Shown: positions 42,653 through 54,499, numbered from the stretch's first letter. The stretch: 64,000 bases of DNA from Cordilura impudica (GCA_963682025.1 OY821519.1:250788358-250852357), one strand, 5' to 3'. Made by a program: numbers and translations. Notes: generated by a model from the letters alone, not told the origin.

Positions 42653-45600
42653 TTAATGTGATTTTTGAGCAAGAACTATTAGTTTGGTTTTCAGAAATTT
42701 AACTTCTTCCTGAGACAGATCTTTGCCAGGTTGTTGATTGTGTGGCCTTAGTTTAGCGAGACTACGATTAAAGAACCGATATACATAGCACAAGACTCGT
42801 AAAGCCTTTTGATACGAAGAAAATCTGTCGAGTAAATCAATTTTCTGAGTTGAAGTATGCAACGCTTGTATTGAGTACTGTGTAATTGGTGGATTTAAGG
42901 GATTTCGAGAGGGCCATTCGGATGGAGAGTTTACTAGCCACCTTGGACCATGCCACCATAAGGGGTTAATGCTAAGATCTTGCGGCCTGCATCCGCGAGT
43001 GCCAAGATCGGCGGGATTATCATGAGTTGGGACATGACGCCATGATGCTTTTGGCAATAAGCGATGAATTTGAGATGTTCTATTGGCAACAAAGGTTTCC
43101 CAAGTAGAAGGTGGTTTGGACAACCATCCTAACACTATGGATGAGTCTGTCCATAATATGACTTCAGATTCACTGAATTTGAGAGATGTAATAACATAAT
43201 GTACTAAATTAGCAAGTAGTACAGCTCCGTTGAGTTCCAATCGTGGCAAACAAATTGTTTGCAACGGAGCAACTTTACTTTTAGCTACAAGCAAATTAGA
43301 AAAGGCATTAGATTCTGGCTTTTGGCATCGAATATAGACTGCCGCGCAATATGCTGCTTTAGAGGCGTCTGAGAAGCCGTGTATTTGTACAATGTTTTTA
43401 TGGTTATATTGAAGCCATCTTGGGATAGTGATTGATTTAACATCGGACAGATCCGAGAGTAGGTTATTCCACTTTAAGAGGGAGTCTGAGCTAACATTTT
43501 CGTCCCAGTCCAGGCCCTCTAACCATAATTGCTGCATGAGCATTTTTGCTCTAATGATGACAGGCGTTATCCAACCCGCAGGGTCAAACAATTTTGCGAC
43601 AGCTGATAAAATTGATCTTTTACTGACAGTTGAAGTTTGAGACGTGGGATTGAATGCATAACTGAAGGAATCAGTGAAGGCATTCCATTTCAATCCTAAT
43701 GTTTTTGTGGAGCTAGATTCGTAAAATCTAAGCAAATTAGAGTCGTAAAGATCTTCCTGTGGAAGGTGAGATAAAAGTTGGCTTTCGTTAGCAGTAATTT
43801 TCTTTAGTGGGAAACCTGCTGACCTAAGCGTGGAAATTAATTCGGATAGAGCTTTAAGGGAATCTTCTATGGTGTGACCGCCGGATAATATGTCATCAAC
43901 ATATATCTCTGACCGCAAAATTGATGCTGCCTTTGGAAATTGAGATTCTGAATCGGTTGCCAGCTGTAGAAGTGTTCTGATTGCCAGAAATGGAGCGCAG
44001 TTGACTCCAAACGTTAATGTGTTCAACTGGTAATCTTGAAAAGGTGCGTTGGGATAATTTTGAAATAAAATCCTTTGAAAGGGTCTATCGTGTGGGTGAA
44101 CCAATATTTGGCGATACATTTTCTGTATATCACCGCTAAAAACATATTTATATTGTCGCCAGTTAAGAATTACTGTCATAAGGTCTTGCTGAAGTGTTGG
44201 GCCGGTGTGTAAAACATCATTAAGGGAAAATCCGGATTTTGTCTTGCGTGATGCATTGAATACAATTCTAACTTTAGTTGTTTTGTGTTCTGGGCGAACA
44301 ATGGCATGATGAGGCAAATAAAAAGAGAAATATTTATCATCAGAGATAATTTCACGAAAGGATGATTTTTCCATGTGATTTAAGGCAATATATTCCTCAA
44401 GCACTGAATTATATTGCATAAAAAGTTCAGGGTTTTTAGCTAACGATTTTTTCATGTGTAAATATTGTCCCAATGCTAATGTTCGCGATGAATGGAGAAA
44501 TAATGAATTAGGGAACTCTTTTTTAAAAGGAAGCCTTACGACATATCTTCCATTTTGATCTCGTGTGGTTGTTTGTTTGAAGTATTCCTCACAATATTGA
44601 TCTTCACTTGAAGTAGAAATCGGTGAGGGTAGTTCTTCTTGCTCCCAGAACTTTCTTAGAAGATCATTTAAGGGAAATGTATCCGATACGACTACGGAAG
44701 TGTTATAATTTTGAATTTCTTGACCGGTGATTGGACCACTGAGAACCCAACCAAATATGGTGTTGTAGGCTGAAGCTTGACCACAAACGTTTTTCTTAAT
44801 GCCTTCTATATTAACAAACTGCTCATAATCATTGCCAAGAATCAAATCTATTTGAGAAGATTTGTTGAAAGTTGGGTCAGCTAGATCTAATTCCTTCAGT
44901 TGCTTAGAGTATTGAATTTCAAAGCTGTAAGCTGGGAGACGCTTCGTAACGTTGGGCAAGATTATAGCTTTAATGGGGATTTTCGTATTGGTTCTTTTAG
45001 CGTACAATGTGAATTCGCACTCTTTGTTAGCACTTTGCTTTTGTCCCCCAATGCCAATGATCTCAAAGTGAGCCTTTTGATAGGGTAGCTGAAGCCGATT
45101 TCTAACTTTCTCAGCTAAAAATGTTCGCTGAGAACCAGGGTCTATAAGGGCTCTTATAGTGAAACGCTCTCCTCTGGATTCAATTTGCATTAATGCAGTT
45201 CGAAGCAATATTTTTTCATTGCTCGTAGAGCAATTGGCTTGAAATTGCCTGGAGGTGCTAGGAATTTCATCTTGTGTGTTTGTTCTGGGTATGCGAATGT
45301 TATTTGCAGTAGAATTTTGAGTAGGTCTATTATGATTAGTTGTAGTGCCTCTATATTGCGAGCTTTCTGCTGATTGAATTGGGTTCTGTAAATTTTGTTT
45401 CATATGCAGTAGGGTGTGATGGGGTTTTTTGCAATGAAGGCAAGTATGTTTGCTCTTACAATTGGACTTGAGATGAGACGAGGCTAAACAATTATTGCAG
45501 TGTTTGTTTTTGAATACGTAATCCACTCTTTGTTGTACCGTGAAGGCTCGGAATTTTGGGCATAGTCTCAAAGAGTGGTTTTCTTTGCACAATTTGCACA

Positions 45601-46648
45601 GCAACGTTAGGTTTTCCTGTGAAATGTATGTTTGTATATCAGTGTTGGGGGTGTTTGACAGCGTGAAACAGTTTTTTGTGGTTTTTATGCTGTCGAGACG
45701 TTCCACTGCTTCATATCTATTTATGAGAAATTGGGACATTTGGGACCACTTTGGAAGCTCGCGTGGAGAAATGAGTGATTGCTCCCATAGCGCAAGAGTA
45801 ACTTCTGGAAGTTTGGTTGAAATAAGGCGAATCAGAATAGGGTCCCAGCTCTCCACGTCGACGCCAAGCGTGCTGAGAGTTGCCAGGGAATCATTTACGG
45901 AGGATTGAATTCTCCTGATTGATTCGCTGTTTTCAGTTTTCGCCGAGGGTATGTCAAATAAAATTTTTATTTGGTTGTCAACTAGAACTCTCTTGTTTTC
46001 ATAGCGGGTTTTCAGAGCATTCCACGCTAGATCGAAATTTTCATGGGAAAGAGTGTATCTTTTGACTATGTCTCCTGCTTCACCTTTCGTTTTATTGCGA
46101 AGATGGTATAATTTTGTGACTGGGGAGAGTTTCGAATGGTTTATGTACACCGCCGTGAACATATCGCGAAATGATGGCCATTGTTCATAACTGCCCGCAA
46201 AAATCTCCGTATCGCATGGAGGGAGTTTTATGCAGTTACTTGAGTTGTCAGGGACGAGGTTTGGATTTGGGTTAGTATAACGGGCTGTTGATTGGCCTAC
46301 TGGGGTTGGAGATGTTTCCATTCGGCTAATCTTTAGCATCTCGTTCAATTGAGAATGGCAGTGGTAATATGCTTCTGAGCAAGCATTATATTCATCCTTC
46401 GCCCTTGTCCTGAATTCGGAATCAACTGATCCATCTTTTGCCAACATTACCTTACGATAAGAGTCTTTCACGTTTACCCATTCTGAGCCTAGCTCTTCTA
46501 ATTTCACCTCAAGGATGGATTCATTTGGCTCCTCCAAAGCATTATTGAATGAGTCACAGGACTCAAGTAATAGGCCACAATCAAATAGAAACTGTTCCTT
46601 ATATAAGGGATTAAAGGCCATGGCCGATGCTTCAGTTATAGAGGGCAT
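42653..46648 (-). CDS. BEL/Pao Gag-Pol: Gag, protease, RT, RNase H
   Basis: 1331 residues from ATG 46648 (in-frame stop just upstream; first Met after it). Residues ~140-300 are a DUF1759-type Gag region (FAGSYEQWPSFRDMF). Residues 351-415 hold zinc-knuckle-like clusters (CKLCKENHSLRLC, CNNCLASSHLKSNC, CLHCKKPHHTLLH). Residues 495-620 are the Pao-type A17 aspartic protease with LIDPGSQ at 501-507, then ILGNDY (603-608). The reverse transcriptase occupies ~700-950 with YVDD at 916-919. RNase H follows, with Asp in GFSDASKAAY, Glu in LPRLELNGA and Asp in LWTDSSIVLGW. HDNPADLGTRG (~1209) is a family landmark. The frame ends at TAA 42653-42655 before integrase. No other lesion is seen. Confidence 0.95.
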   Translation of the reverse strand: MPSITEASAMAFNPLYKEQFLFDCGLLLESCDSFNNALEEPNESILEVKLEELGSEWVNVKDSYRKVMLAKDGSVDSEFRTRAKDEYNACSEAYYHCHSQLNEMLKISRMETSPTPVGQSTARYTNPNPNLVPDNSSNCIKLPPCDTEIFAGSYEQWPSFRDMFTAVYINHSKLSPVTKLYHLRNKTKGEAGDIVKRYTLSHENFDLAWNALKTRYENKRVLVDNQIKILFDIPSAKTENSESIRRIQSSVNDSLATLSTLGVDVESWDPILIRLISTKLPEVTLALWEQSLISPRELPKWSQMSQFLINRYEAVERLDSIKTTKNCFTLSNTPNTDIQTYISQENLTLLCKLCKENHSLRLCPKFRAFTVQQRVDYVFKNKHCNNCLASSHLKSNCKSKHTCLHCKKPHHTLLHMKQNLQNPIQSAESSQYRGTTTNHNRPTQNSTANNIRIPRTNTQDEIPSTSRQFQANCSTSNEKILLRTALMQIESRGERFTIRALIDPGSQRTFLAEKVRNRLQLPYQKAHFEIIGIGGQKQSANKECEFTLYAKRTNTKIPIKAIILPNVTKRLPAYSFEIQYSKQLKELDLADPTFNKSSQIDLILGNDYEQFVNIEGIKKNVCGQASAYNTIFGWVLSGPITGQEIQNYNTSVVVSDTFPLNDLLRKFWEQEELPSPISTSSEDQYCEEYFKQTTTRDQNGRYVVRLPFKKEFPNSLFLHSSRTLALGQYLHMKKSLAKNPELFMQYNSVLEEYIALNHMEKSSFREIISDDKYFSFYLPHHAIVRPEHKTTKVRIVFNASRKTKSGFSLNDVLHTGPTLQQDLMTVILNWRQYKYVFSGDIQKMYRQILVHPHDRPFQRILFQNYPNAPFQDYQLNTLTFGVNCAPFLAIRTLLQLATDSESQFPKAASILRSEIYVDDILSGGHTIEDSLKALSELISTLRSAGFPLKKITANESQLLSHLPQEDLYDSNLLRFYESSSTKTLGLKWNAFTDSFSYAFNPTSQTSTVSKRSILSAVAKLFDPAGWITPVIIRAKMLMQQLWLEGLDWDENVSSDSLLKWNNLLSDLSDVKSITIPRWLQYNHKNIVQIHGFSDASKAAYCAAVYIRCQKPESNAFSNLLVAKSKVAPLQTICLPRLELNGAVLLANLVHYVITSLKFSESEVILWTDSSIVLGWLSKPPSTWETFVANRTSQIHRLLPKASWRHVPTHDNPADLGTRGCRPQDLSINPLWWHGPRWLVNSPSEWPSRNPLNPPITQYSIQALHTSTQKIDLLDRFSSYQKALRVLCYVYRFFNRSLAKLRPHNQQPGKDLSQEEVKFLKTKLIVLAQKSH

Positions 46649-46699
46649 ATTTGAAATTCGAGTTTAATAAATTGGGTTACCGTTAAAATGTAATGAGCT

Positions 46700-47420
46700 A
46701 CTATTTCTCACTAGATTTGATTATCTAGGTTAACTGGGTTTGAGGTTTTAAAAGGAATTTCTGAAATTTGGGCTATCTGAGTATAGGTGGGTATTTATTA
46801 AAATTTATTGAGCTAAATTTTAAATACCTTGAATTTAACGAGCTAAAATTTAAATAAATGGGTAATTTAATGGACCGAAATTTAAATAAATGGGGAATTA
46901 TTTAAATTTAATGAGTTGAATTTTAAATAAATAGGTAATTATTTAAATTATGAGCCGAAATTTAAATATTTAAATTATTTAAATTCAATGAGCTTAAATT
47001 TAAATAAATGGGAGATTATTTAAATTTAAGAGCTGAAATTTAACTAAATGGGTGATTAGTTAAATTTAATGAGCAGAAATTTAATTCGTTTAAATTTAAT
47101 GTGCAGAGATTTAAATAAGTGGTGTATTATTTAAATTTAATGACTGAAATTTAACTAAATGGGTGATTAGTCAAATTTAATGAGCAGAAATTTAAATCGT
47201 TTAAATTTAATGTGCAGAGATTTAAATAATTTAACTTTAATGAACTGAGATTTAAATAAATGGCTGTTATTTAAATTCACTGAGCTGACATTTAACTAAA
47301 TGGGAGATTAGTTAAATTTATTGAGTGGTAATTTAAATACTTGTAATTTGGTCAGCTGCAATTTAAATAAACGGATTATTATTTAACTTAATGAGTAATT
47401 ATTTAAATTCAATTTCTGAA
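46700..47420. repeat. ATTTAAAT-rich tandem repeat in the BEL leader
   Basis: Degenerate units of roughly 40-60 bp built from TTTAAATTTAATGAGC, GAAATTTAAATAAATGGG and TAATTATTTAAAT. About a dozen are recognisable. It lies between the 5' LTR and Gag, in the leader. Confidence 0.85.
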
Positions 47421-49585
47421 TTAATTTTTATAATTCTCCATGATAGAGTTAAATTTGCACAATGTTATATATGTATATGTGCAAAACTTTATAAAATTTT
47501 CCATATAACTTAAATAGTTATCTTATTTCAGATTTTATCATTTCTGATTTGCTTGAAATTATTTATTTGGGTTGTTGAAACTATCATGTTTCGTATAAAA
47601 AATTTTATTTATAAAATGTGGAGGTGATAATATAATTTGTTAAATTTTAATTTAATCTATTCATAAAAATAGTTAATCTTTTAGAGTTAGTTTATATCAA
47701 TTATATTTTTCACCCTAATGTTTGTTGTGCAAGTATGTATATATGTATGTATATTAATATCCACTAGGAATAATATGGAATTAAACATGAAAGTGCTTTC
47801 CAAAAAAATTTACGTATTTATGTTAGTATATGTGAGTTGTAAAAAATATAGAAAATTATGTACATATGTATAAAATGTATAATAGAAATGAGAAATGGAA
47901 TCAAATTTTTTCAAAACCCTTTTCGTATATTTTCTTTTCCAAATTAATTTATTCTATTTAATTTACTATGTTTTTAAGAGATTATACATAAATATCCTAC
48001 TAAAGGTGGATTAGACGTTTTCCATTAATTTATTTTATTGCCGCTGTGTGGCTGTTTTAACCGAACTCACTGTACAATTTAAACAATTCGTTTCTGTTCT
48101 CCTTTTGTTCCTTTCCGTTTGTTTGTAGGATGTATTCTTTTCTTCTTTTATGTATAAAATTTGTATTTCTTTGACGAGTTTCAATTATTAATTGGTTATT
48201 AATATTGTCATATATAAAATTTTTAATATTTAACAACTGACTGTACTGTATAAACCAGACGACGTTCTAGGTTCAAATACGTTGAATATGTTGATCTTTT
48301 TCCTTTTTTTCCTTCTTTTTTTTAATTGACTGTAGAAAATGTGTATTAAAAACAATTTTTTTAAGAGATATTCGATATTGTAGAAAAACTTTGTATTATT
48401 TTTCTATATATATTTTTTGTTTGTTGTAATCTATACGTAGCGCTATTTCTTACAAAATTTAATAATGGTTTTATGTGTCCGTTTCTTTTTTAGTAGACTG
48501 TAGAAATGTATACAATTTTAAGAGAGATTTGAAGTGAGCAAATCATAGAAAAACTTTTGTAAAAAAATGGTTAAAAATATTTTGCCGTTTGATTGTGACT
48601 TGGTTATTACATAGCAATATTTATTTTCGATTTATTAAAAATTTATAAAGCACTGCACTCTTATATTTGCTTTTAGAAATATTTCATTATTATTATTTTT
48701 TTTTTGTATGAGTGGACAAATGTTACAGCTTTTTAAGTAAGAGCGTATTGTGGTTAGTAATAATATAAAAATTACCTTATTGACATCAACAGCAAGCAAA
48801 AACCATATAACGTTCTTCTCTTTTAAACACGAACACGATTTTTTTTTTTTCTTGTTTCGTTCCGTTTTCTAAATTGTGAACCAATTTTTAAGCTTAAGAG
48901 AATTATGCTCTTTGCTGATGAAACTTTAAATTGAGTGTTGTATGTATTGTGTTTCGTTTTTATTCGCCACTTTAAGAGACCCAAATATTTAGTTACAATG
49001 AATAAATGAACCGTTATTATTATTTTTTTTTTTTTTTTTGGTTTTTAGCAATTTAAAATTTTTGTAAGAAAAATGTATGTACAATGTACATATGTACATA
49101 TGTGTAGAAAATTTGCCGAACAATTTTTGATTATTTAAACACGTAATTTGTAATTTGTTTCTGGTAAAAAATTTTCCCGTTTTTATCTTTGTAACAAATT
49201 TACTTTAGAGTTTAGAAAACTAAGAGTTTTGGAGCAATTTTCGTTTTTGTAATACATATGTACCTACATACGGACATATAAAATTTTTTACGGCTAGCAC
49301 TTTTGATTTTTCTTGTTCTTTTTATGCACTTTTCGGTTTTTTTTTCACTTAATTTCTTTTTGGATATTCTTTTATCTTTTCTTGTCTTCATTAAATTTGG
49401 ACGTGATTTTTATTCCGATTTAATGAGCCTGATTTTCCGTGTTTACGATTTAAAAAAAATTTTTGGTTTTTGGTTACTGGTTTTTGTTGGTTTTCTTTAG
49501 TTTTAGGATTATGTATACATATATGTTTTTTGTACTCACTTTTGTGACGTTTTGATCTTGGTTGATATTTATGTATTTAATTTAC
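47421..49585 (-). other. BEL/Pao long 5' leader / probable intron sequence
   Basis: About 2.2 kb AT-rich DNA without a significant frame; several TATGTA/CATATG microsatellite patches (47735-47760, 49075-49105, 49250-49280). Together with the repeat at 46700-47420 it makes a leader of ~3 kb, long for the family. The donor at 49585 means it could be removed in a spliced RNA. Confidence 0.6.
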
Positions 49586-49653
49586 CTCATGTTGAATTCG
49601 GAGAGTTTTTTGTGAAGTTTTGCCAGCTCTTTCTTTCACTTGTCGAAGGACCA
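49586..49653 (-). promoter_or_regulatory. primer-binding site and splice donor of BEL/Pao
   Basis: Directly after the 5' LTR the minus strand reads TGGTCCTTCGACAAG (49653-49639). It starts with TGG, as required for pairing with a tRNA CCA end; the tRNA is not identified. Further on, ATGAG|GTAAAT puts an ATG (49590-49588) two bases before a good donor (GT at 49585-49584). Confidence 0.6.
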
Positions 49654-50174
49654 TGAAAACAATTGGTGTGAGTAGTCCCAATTGCCTTTTTTCAGCACTG
49701 TTGATTATAAGGGTTATATTTAGTTGGAGATGGAATGTGCTCCTTGATATCTATGGGAAAGAAATCGGGATTTTTTTTGGGGTTTTTCTATGAAAGGATT
49801 TAGTGTAATTTGTCACGAGTTGACAAATTACATGAATCTCAAGAAAGGTTTAGGGGTTAGGAATAAAAAGAGTTATGAAATAAAAAGAGTTAGTTTCAAG
49901 TTTTAGTTATAGCGCATTTATTGTGATGCTCACCCTTGTTATGTAGAAATCCAAGTGAAGTTTTTATTCGTTTTTTTTAAAGTAACTAAGTACATAGCTT
50001 CGGGTTGCAATCGTTTTCGTTTTTGTGTACTAAATTTCTTAAGTTCTACTTAATTGTACAAAAAGGTATTAACTTTGAACAAAGTTATCGATACCTATTA
50101 TTAATTCAAAAAATTTATTAATTCAAAAAAAAATAAGAATTATATTTTATTGTCTAAAATAGTGATTTTAGACA
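49654..50174 (-). repeat. BEL/Pao 5' LTR
   Basis: 521 bp; identical by eye to the other LTR except for one extra T in a T run (near 49971-49978). Its outer end carries the same 24 bp hairpin (50151-50174). It should carry the promoter, but no clear TATA box or initiator was assigned. Confidence 0.95.
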
Positions 50175-50179
50175 TAAGG
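50175..50179. repeat. BEL/Pao target duplication TAAGG, right copy
   Basis: Exact match to 40223-40227. Confidence 0.92.
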
Positions 50180-51180
50180 TTTCTATTGGCAGAGGGGAAG
50201 AGAAATATATTGATAACAACCAAAAAAAAAACGGAAGTGAAAAGAAAAATTCAATATAAAGAGTTAAATGACATTTAATAAAATTGTTTATGGACTGCGA
50301 GTTTACTGCAAAATTGTGTATGGAAATTTCTAGTTATTGACATAGCAAAAAACTAAGAAAGTTGAAAAAGTCAAATCAAAAGCTTCATCCATTAAAAAAA
50401 GACTGAAAGTACTAAATAAACTAAATAAAAATGTTTTTCAAACCTTGTTAAATATTTCTTAAATTCTGTTTAAATTCTCAATGAAAACTTTGTCCTTTAA
50501 TTAATTTTTCACTAAATTTCTTTTGAAGTTTGTCGTCATTTTCCAATATATGACATAAATAAATATTAATCATTAATTTAAAAACTCCCCTTTTTTTTAC
50601 TTTCTGCTTAATAGTTTGATTGACATATTTGACATTTTCAAGCAAATTGTAATTATAAATACCACTGACTGTTTAATAAATGATGTTTAGCTGACAATGA
50701 TAAGCATTGAGAAGTTTGTTTTTTAAAGGGGGAAAATTTTGAAAAAAAAACTGTTTTTTTTTTCAAGAAAGAATTGAAATTCAATAAAATGTTATGAGTT
50801 AATACATTTGAAGTCTCATTTAGAGGTTTTCTTCCAAAATTAATGGTGGCGCCAGAATAAAGGCAGAATTTTATTGAAACAAACCTAATTTGCACTTTTA
50901 ATTAATTGAACAAATACTAGCACAGAGGAGGTATATGCTAATCTACTTTGGAAACATATTCAAAGTACTCAAAATGCCTGACTCGCCATTCTAGATAACC
51001 CATCAAATAGCGAGACTAAAGAAAACCACGCTTTGCTGTTTTTAAGGTTAAAATTAAGGTAGTATATGTAAACAGAGATATGTAGCTTCGGAAACCTAAG
51101 TCGCATTTATATTATAGTTTTTCAATCATGATACTTTAGATGCCCGAGCTACAGGTTAATCCATTTCACAATAGAGGAAA
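50180..51180. other. no gene recognised
   Basis: AT-rich; the longest open frame is an 80-codon minus-strand one (50653-50895) without motifs. Confidence 0.5.
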
Positions 51181-51720
51181 TAAAATATATCAAGCTTTTT
51201 TCCGTTCGCTGCGCAGTTCAGATATAGGATCGTGGTACTTATGAAGACTTATAAGGAGCTCTCATGGGGGGTACTCGCAGATCAAGATGAAAAATGGATA
51301 TGATATAGAACATGAAACAATATGTGACCAACATTTTCTTTTAGTTGCTCAATCATATATTTAGGGGATAAAAAAGTTACCATATATCGGCCTTTTTTAG
51401 TTCTCTTTGCAGATTTTTCACATCTGATTCAAAGAAAAGTATTTATTTTTGCTGCCGAATCTCACGTTTAGGGGGTAAAAAAAATTACAAAAAATCGGAC
51501 GTTTTTACACATTTGATCCAAAGAAACCATGTTGCACATCATATGGGGAGTATGTAGAAAATAAGTAACCCATATTTCTTTAACTGCCCATTTTTCACAT
51601 TTGCAGATTTTTCACATTTGATTCAAAGAAACCATACGCAAATTCGACATCACATGAAAGGTTGTTGCAAGACGTATTCATCAAAATATAGGATGTGCGT
51701 GAAAATAATATAGCTCCGTA
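51181..51720. repeat. degenerate tandem repeat, ~140 bp
   Basis: The phrases CAGATTTTTCACATTTGATT / CAAAGAAACCAT and TAGGGG.TAAAAAA recur near 51410, 51520 and 51605. Units are strongly diverged. Confidence 0.55.
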
Positions 51721-52228
51721 AAAAGAACCTTTACCGCTTTGAATTGTGTTACTGAGAAGTCTAAATCGGGCTAAGTTTAAGGCCCTATCCAGGTACCGTT
51801 TCCAATCTGAATAGTTTTGTATTTATGAAAACAAATTCCTGGTGGAATAACCAATTTGAATCGTTGCAATAATGAAATCTAAATAAGGCGAATGTGGTAC
51901 TCTTTCAAATTAATTCCTGATCCTATGAAGCTAGAAGCCGGCTACTTTTAGATATTTTTTTAAATTGAATCGTGAAGCCTAAATTTAGGTACTTGTATTA
52001 ACTTGATACATGGTAATAATGAAGTCTAAATCAGAGCTATGTTATGAGTCCAATCGGTAATTTTTTCAAATTGAATCGCCAAATTCCGGCTACTTTTGGA
52101 TTACGAATGGAGGTATTTTTTTCGAATTTAATTGTTGTACTAACCAAGTCTGGATCGGATTGCGTTTTGGGGCCGTATTCAGATTATTGTGAAGATTCAT
52201 CTCAAGGTATTTATACCCTACTAGTAGA

Positions 52229-52530
52229 TACCAGCCCTCGAAATTCGAGTGCAAATTCTAGGAAATTTTTTTTTTTCATTAAAGAAAGACCATAAAGGTA
52301 TGCTCATCAATTATAGCCAATTCGCAAATCAACACAAAAAATAAATTCGTTTTTATTACAAACCCATTAACAAATTTAATAAACACACACATAGCATTGT
52401 ATAATATTATGTATGCGTTAGTAGCAACTTTAAATGCAATTTACTCAAAATAGAGGAAAAAATTTAAAAATCTGTAAATCTGCAAAACGGCTAAAAAGAA
52501 ACATCTTTCAATAACATACGTTGACCAATG
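52229..52530 (+). repeat. family A repeat, copy 3
   Basis: Starts CCAGCCCTCGAAATTCGAGT (52232), contains GTTAGTAGCAACTTTAAATG (52418) and AAATCTGTAAATCTGCAAAA (52468). It abuts an inverted family C copy. Confidence 0.85.
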
Positions 52531-52532
52531 CG

Positions 52533-53240
52533 TAGTCAGGGTATAATGACTTTGTGCTGTTGTTTGTAACTACCAAAAATATTTGACCTAGACCCATCTT
52601 TTATTATACCGATCGACCCCGAATCACTTTCTGAGTCGATTTAGCGATGTCCGTCCGTCCGTCCGTCCATCTGTGTGTCCATGCAAACCTTGTGATCAAA
52701 TTACAGGTCGCACATATGAATATATTTCGATAAAATTTAGTATATTAGCTTCTATCGAATACAACATAAACGCTATTGAAATTGGTGAAAATCGGTTCAT
52801 ATTCAGACCTAGTCTCCATACAAATGACTCTACTAGTTCGACCTAAATTTTCAAAATATCCAAATTATCATATAGATCTCGGTCAAACTGGGTTTGTGTA
52901 TATTTATTACATCCATTTAACATTAGTCTAAAAATAATCCCTATAGGTCAAAATTTTGGTCAAGCTGGTTCCCGATATTCACTTAATTCTATCAAACAAC
53001 AAAAATATTGCACATATTTTTCTTAAATTTGGTTCATTTGTGTTTTATGCAAAAAATAAGTGACATTACCAAATATGGTCAGGATCGGTCCACTTTTGAC
53101 CTTGTTCCCATAAAGATATAGTACCCATAAGATAAGCTTATTTTCTATACTCAATTAGTTGGACCTAAGACCAATTATCTAACCACATGGTATAGGGTAT
53201 CGCAAAGTCGGTCTAGACCAACTATAATTTTCTTACTTTT
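52533..53240 (-). mobile_element. family C repeat, inverted copy
   Basis: It reads from TATAATGACTTTGTGCTGTT, through the CCGTCCGTCCGTCC cluster (52649-52667), to GGTATAGGGTATCGCAAAGT and GTCGGTCTAGACCAACTATA plus ATTTTCTTACTT. One palindrome arm carries a substitution. Confidence 0.85.
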
Positions 53241-54499
53241 TTATGATTTTGTGAAATTTCTCGAAAGATCGCTACATCTTTATTCATGATTTATATGCTT
53301 CTAGATGGGTCGAAAAACACAAAATATTTCAGTAATATTCTTGGAAAATACCAAAGTTTATTTTTCGGGGATAGTTCAAATTTTTTTCTGAAACGACTCA
53401 CCTTAATGCATATTACTCGTAGTTTTGTTTTTGTGTACTAATTAAAATAAAACTATTGATACCCTATGGGCAATATAGAACAGATTGAATCATGGTACTA
53501 ATGAAATCTAAGTCCTAGTACTTTTACCGATTTAAATCTGGTGTTAATGAAGTCTAAAACGGGCTTCTTCTAAGGCCTCATCCAGGCACTTTTTCCAATC
53601 TGAATAGTGGTATTAGTAAAACCAAAATCAAGGTACTTTTACCAACATCTCAATAATTAAATCTAAATAAGGGAAATGTTATACTTCCAATTGTGGTATT
53701 TTTTCAAATTGAATCGTACTACTAATGAAAACCAAATTTAGTTAATTCTACCAATTTGAATCATCGTAGGAATGAAGTCAGAAATCAGACAAATTCTATT
53801 ATTCAAATCCAGCTACTAGCTCAAATTGCATTGAATCATGGTACTAATCAAACCTTAATCAGACTACGCTTAGGCCCCTTATCAGGTAACTTTTCTATCT
53901 GAATCGTGAAAATAATGAAGCTTATTCAATTTATTGTTAAGGTTCCTATCCATGTCTTTTTTCATGTTGAATCGTGGTACTAAAGATGCCTAAGTCTTGC
54001 TAATTTTAATTTCCGAATCGAAGTGCATTTTTTCAATATAAATCGTGCTGCACAAGAAGTTTAACGCAAGCTGCTTTTAAGGTCTTATTTAAGATACCTT
54101 TTCCAATCGAATTGGTAGTTCTTAAACCTAATAAACAGTCTACTTTTGTGGTCCTAATTCATGTACTACTCCAAGTCTTAACTGTGACACGAAAGAAGCT
54201 GAATTTGAGGTCACAATCGAGGTTCTTTTCCCGATCTTAAGTAGGTTTAACTGTGGTCCCTATAGAAGTATAATAGTTGTACTAATATTGTTAAATTATA
54301 ATTTTTAGCATTATCAAAATTTTTCCGATCGAAATTATTTTTTTTAATTTCCAAAATAAAAACAATTTTAGTCTGTCACAGTTAATGAGTTATGGCCCCT
54401 AGTTAAGAATAAAAGTGAAACTTGATCTGAAGTTTGTCCGTCTTCTTTAAATAATAAACCAAAATATGGAATTGATTTCACTCGTTAACAAATGCGGCG

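Larger units (their letters stand above)
40228..50174 (-). mobile_element. BEL/Pao LTR retrotransposon, near intact
   Basis: A 9.9 kb element in reverse orientation: 5' LTR 49654-50174, primer-binding site candidate at 49653, a 3 kb leader, Gag-Pol 46648-41333, a zinc-knuckle ORF 41220-40764, purine-rich tract by 40749-40765, and 3' LTR 40228-40747. LTRs of 520 and 521 bp differ, as far as I can see, only in the length of one T run. The TAAGG duplication is perfect. Insertion is therefore recent relative to other elements here. One in-frame stop lies between the RNase H and integrase parts. BEL/Pao replicate through RNA in cytoplasmic particles and integrate as DNA. Confidence 0.96.
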
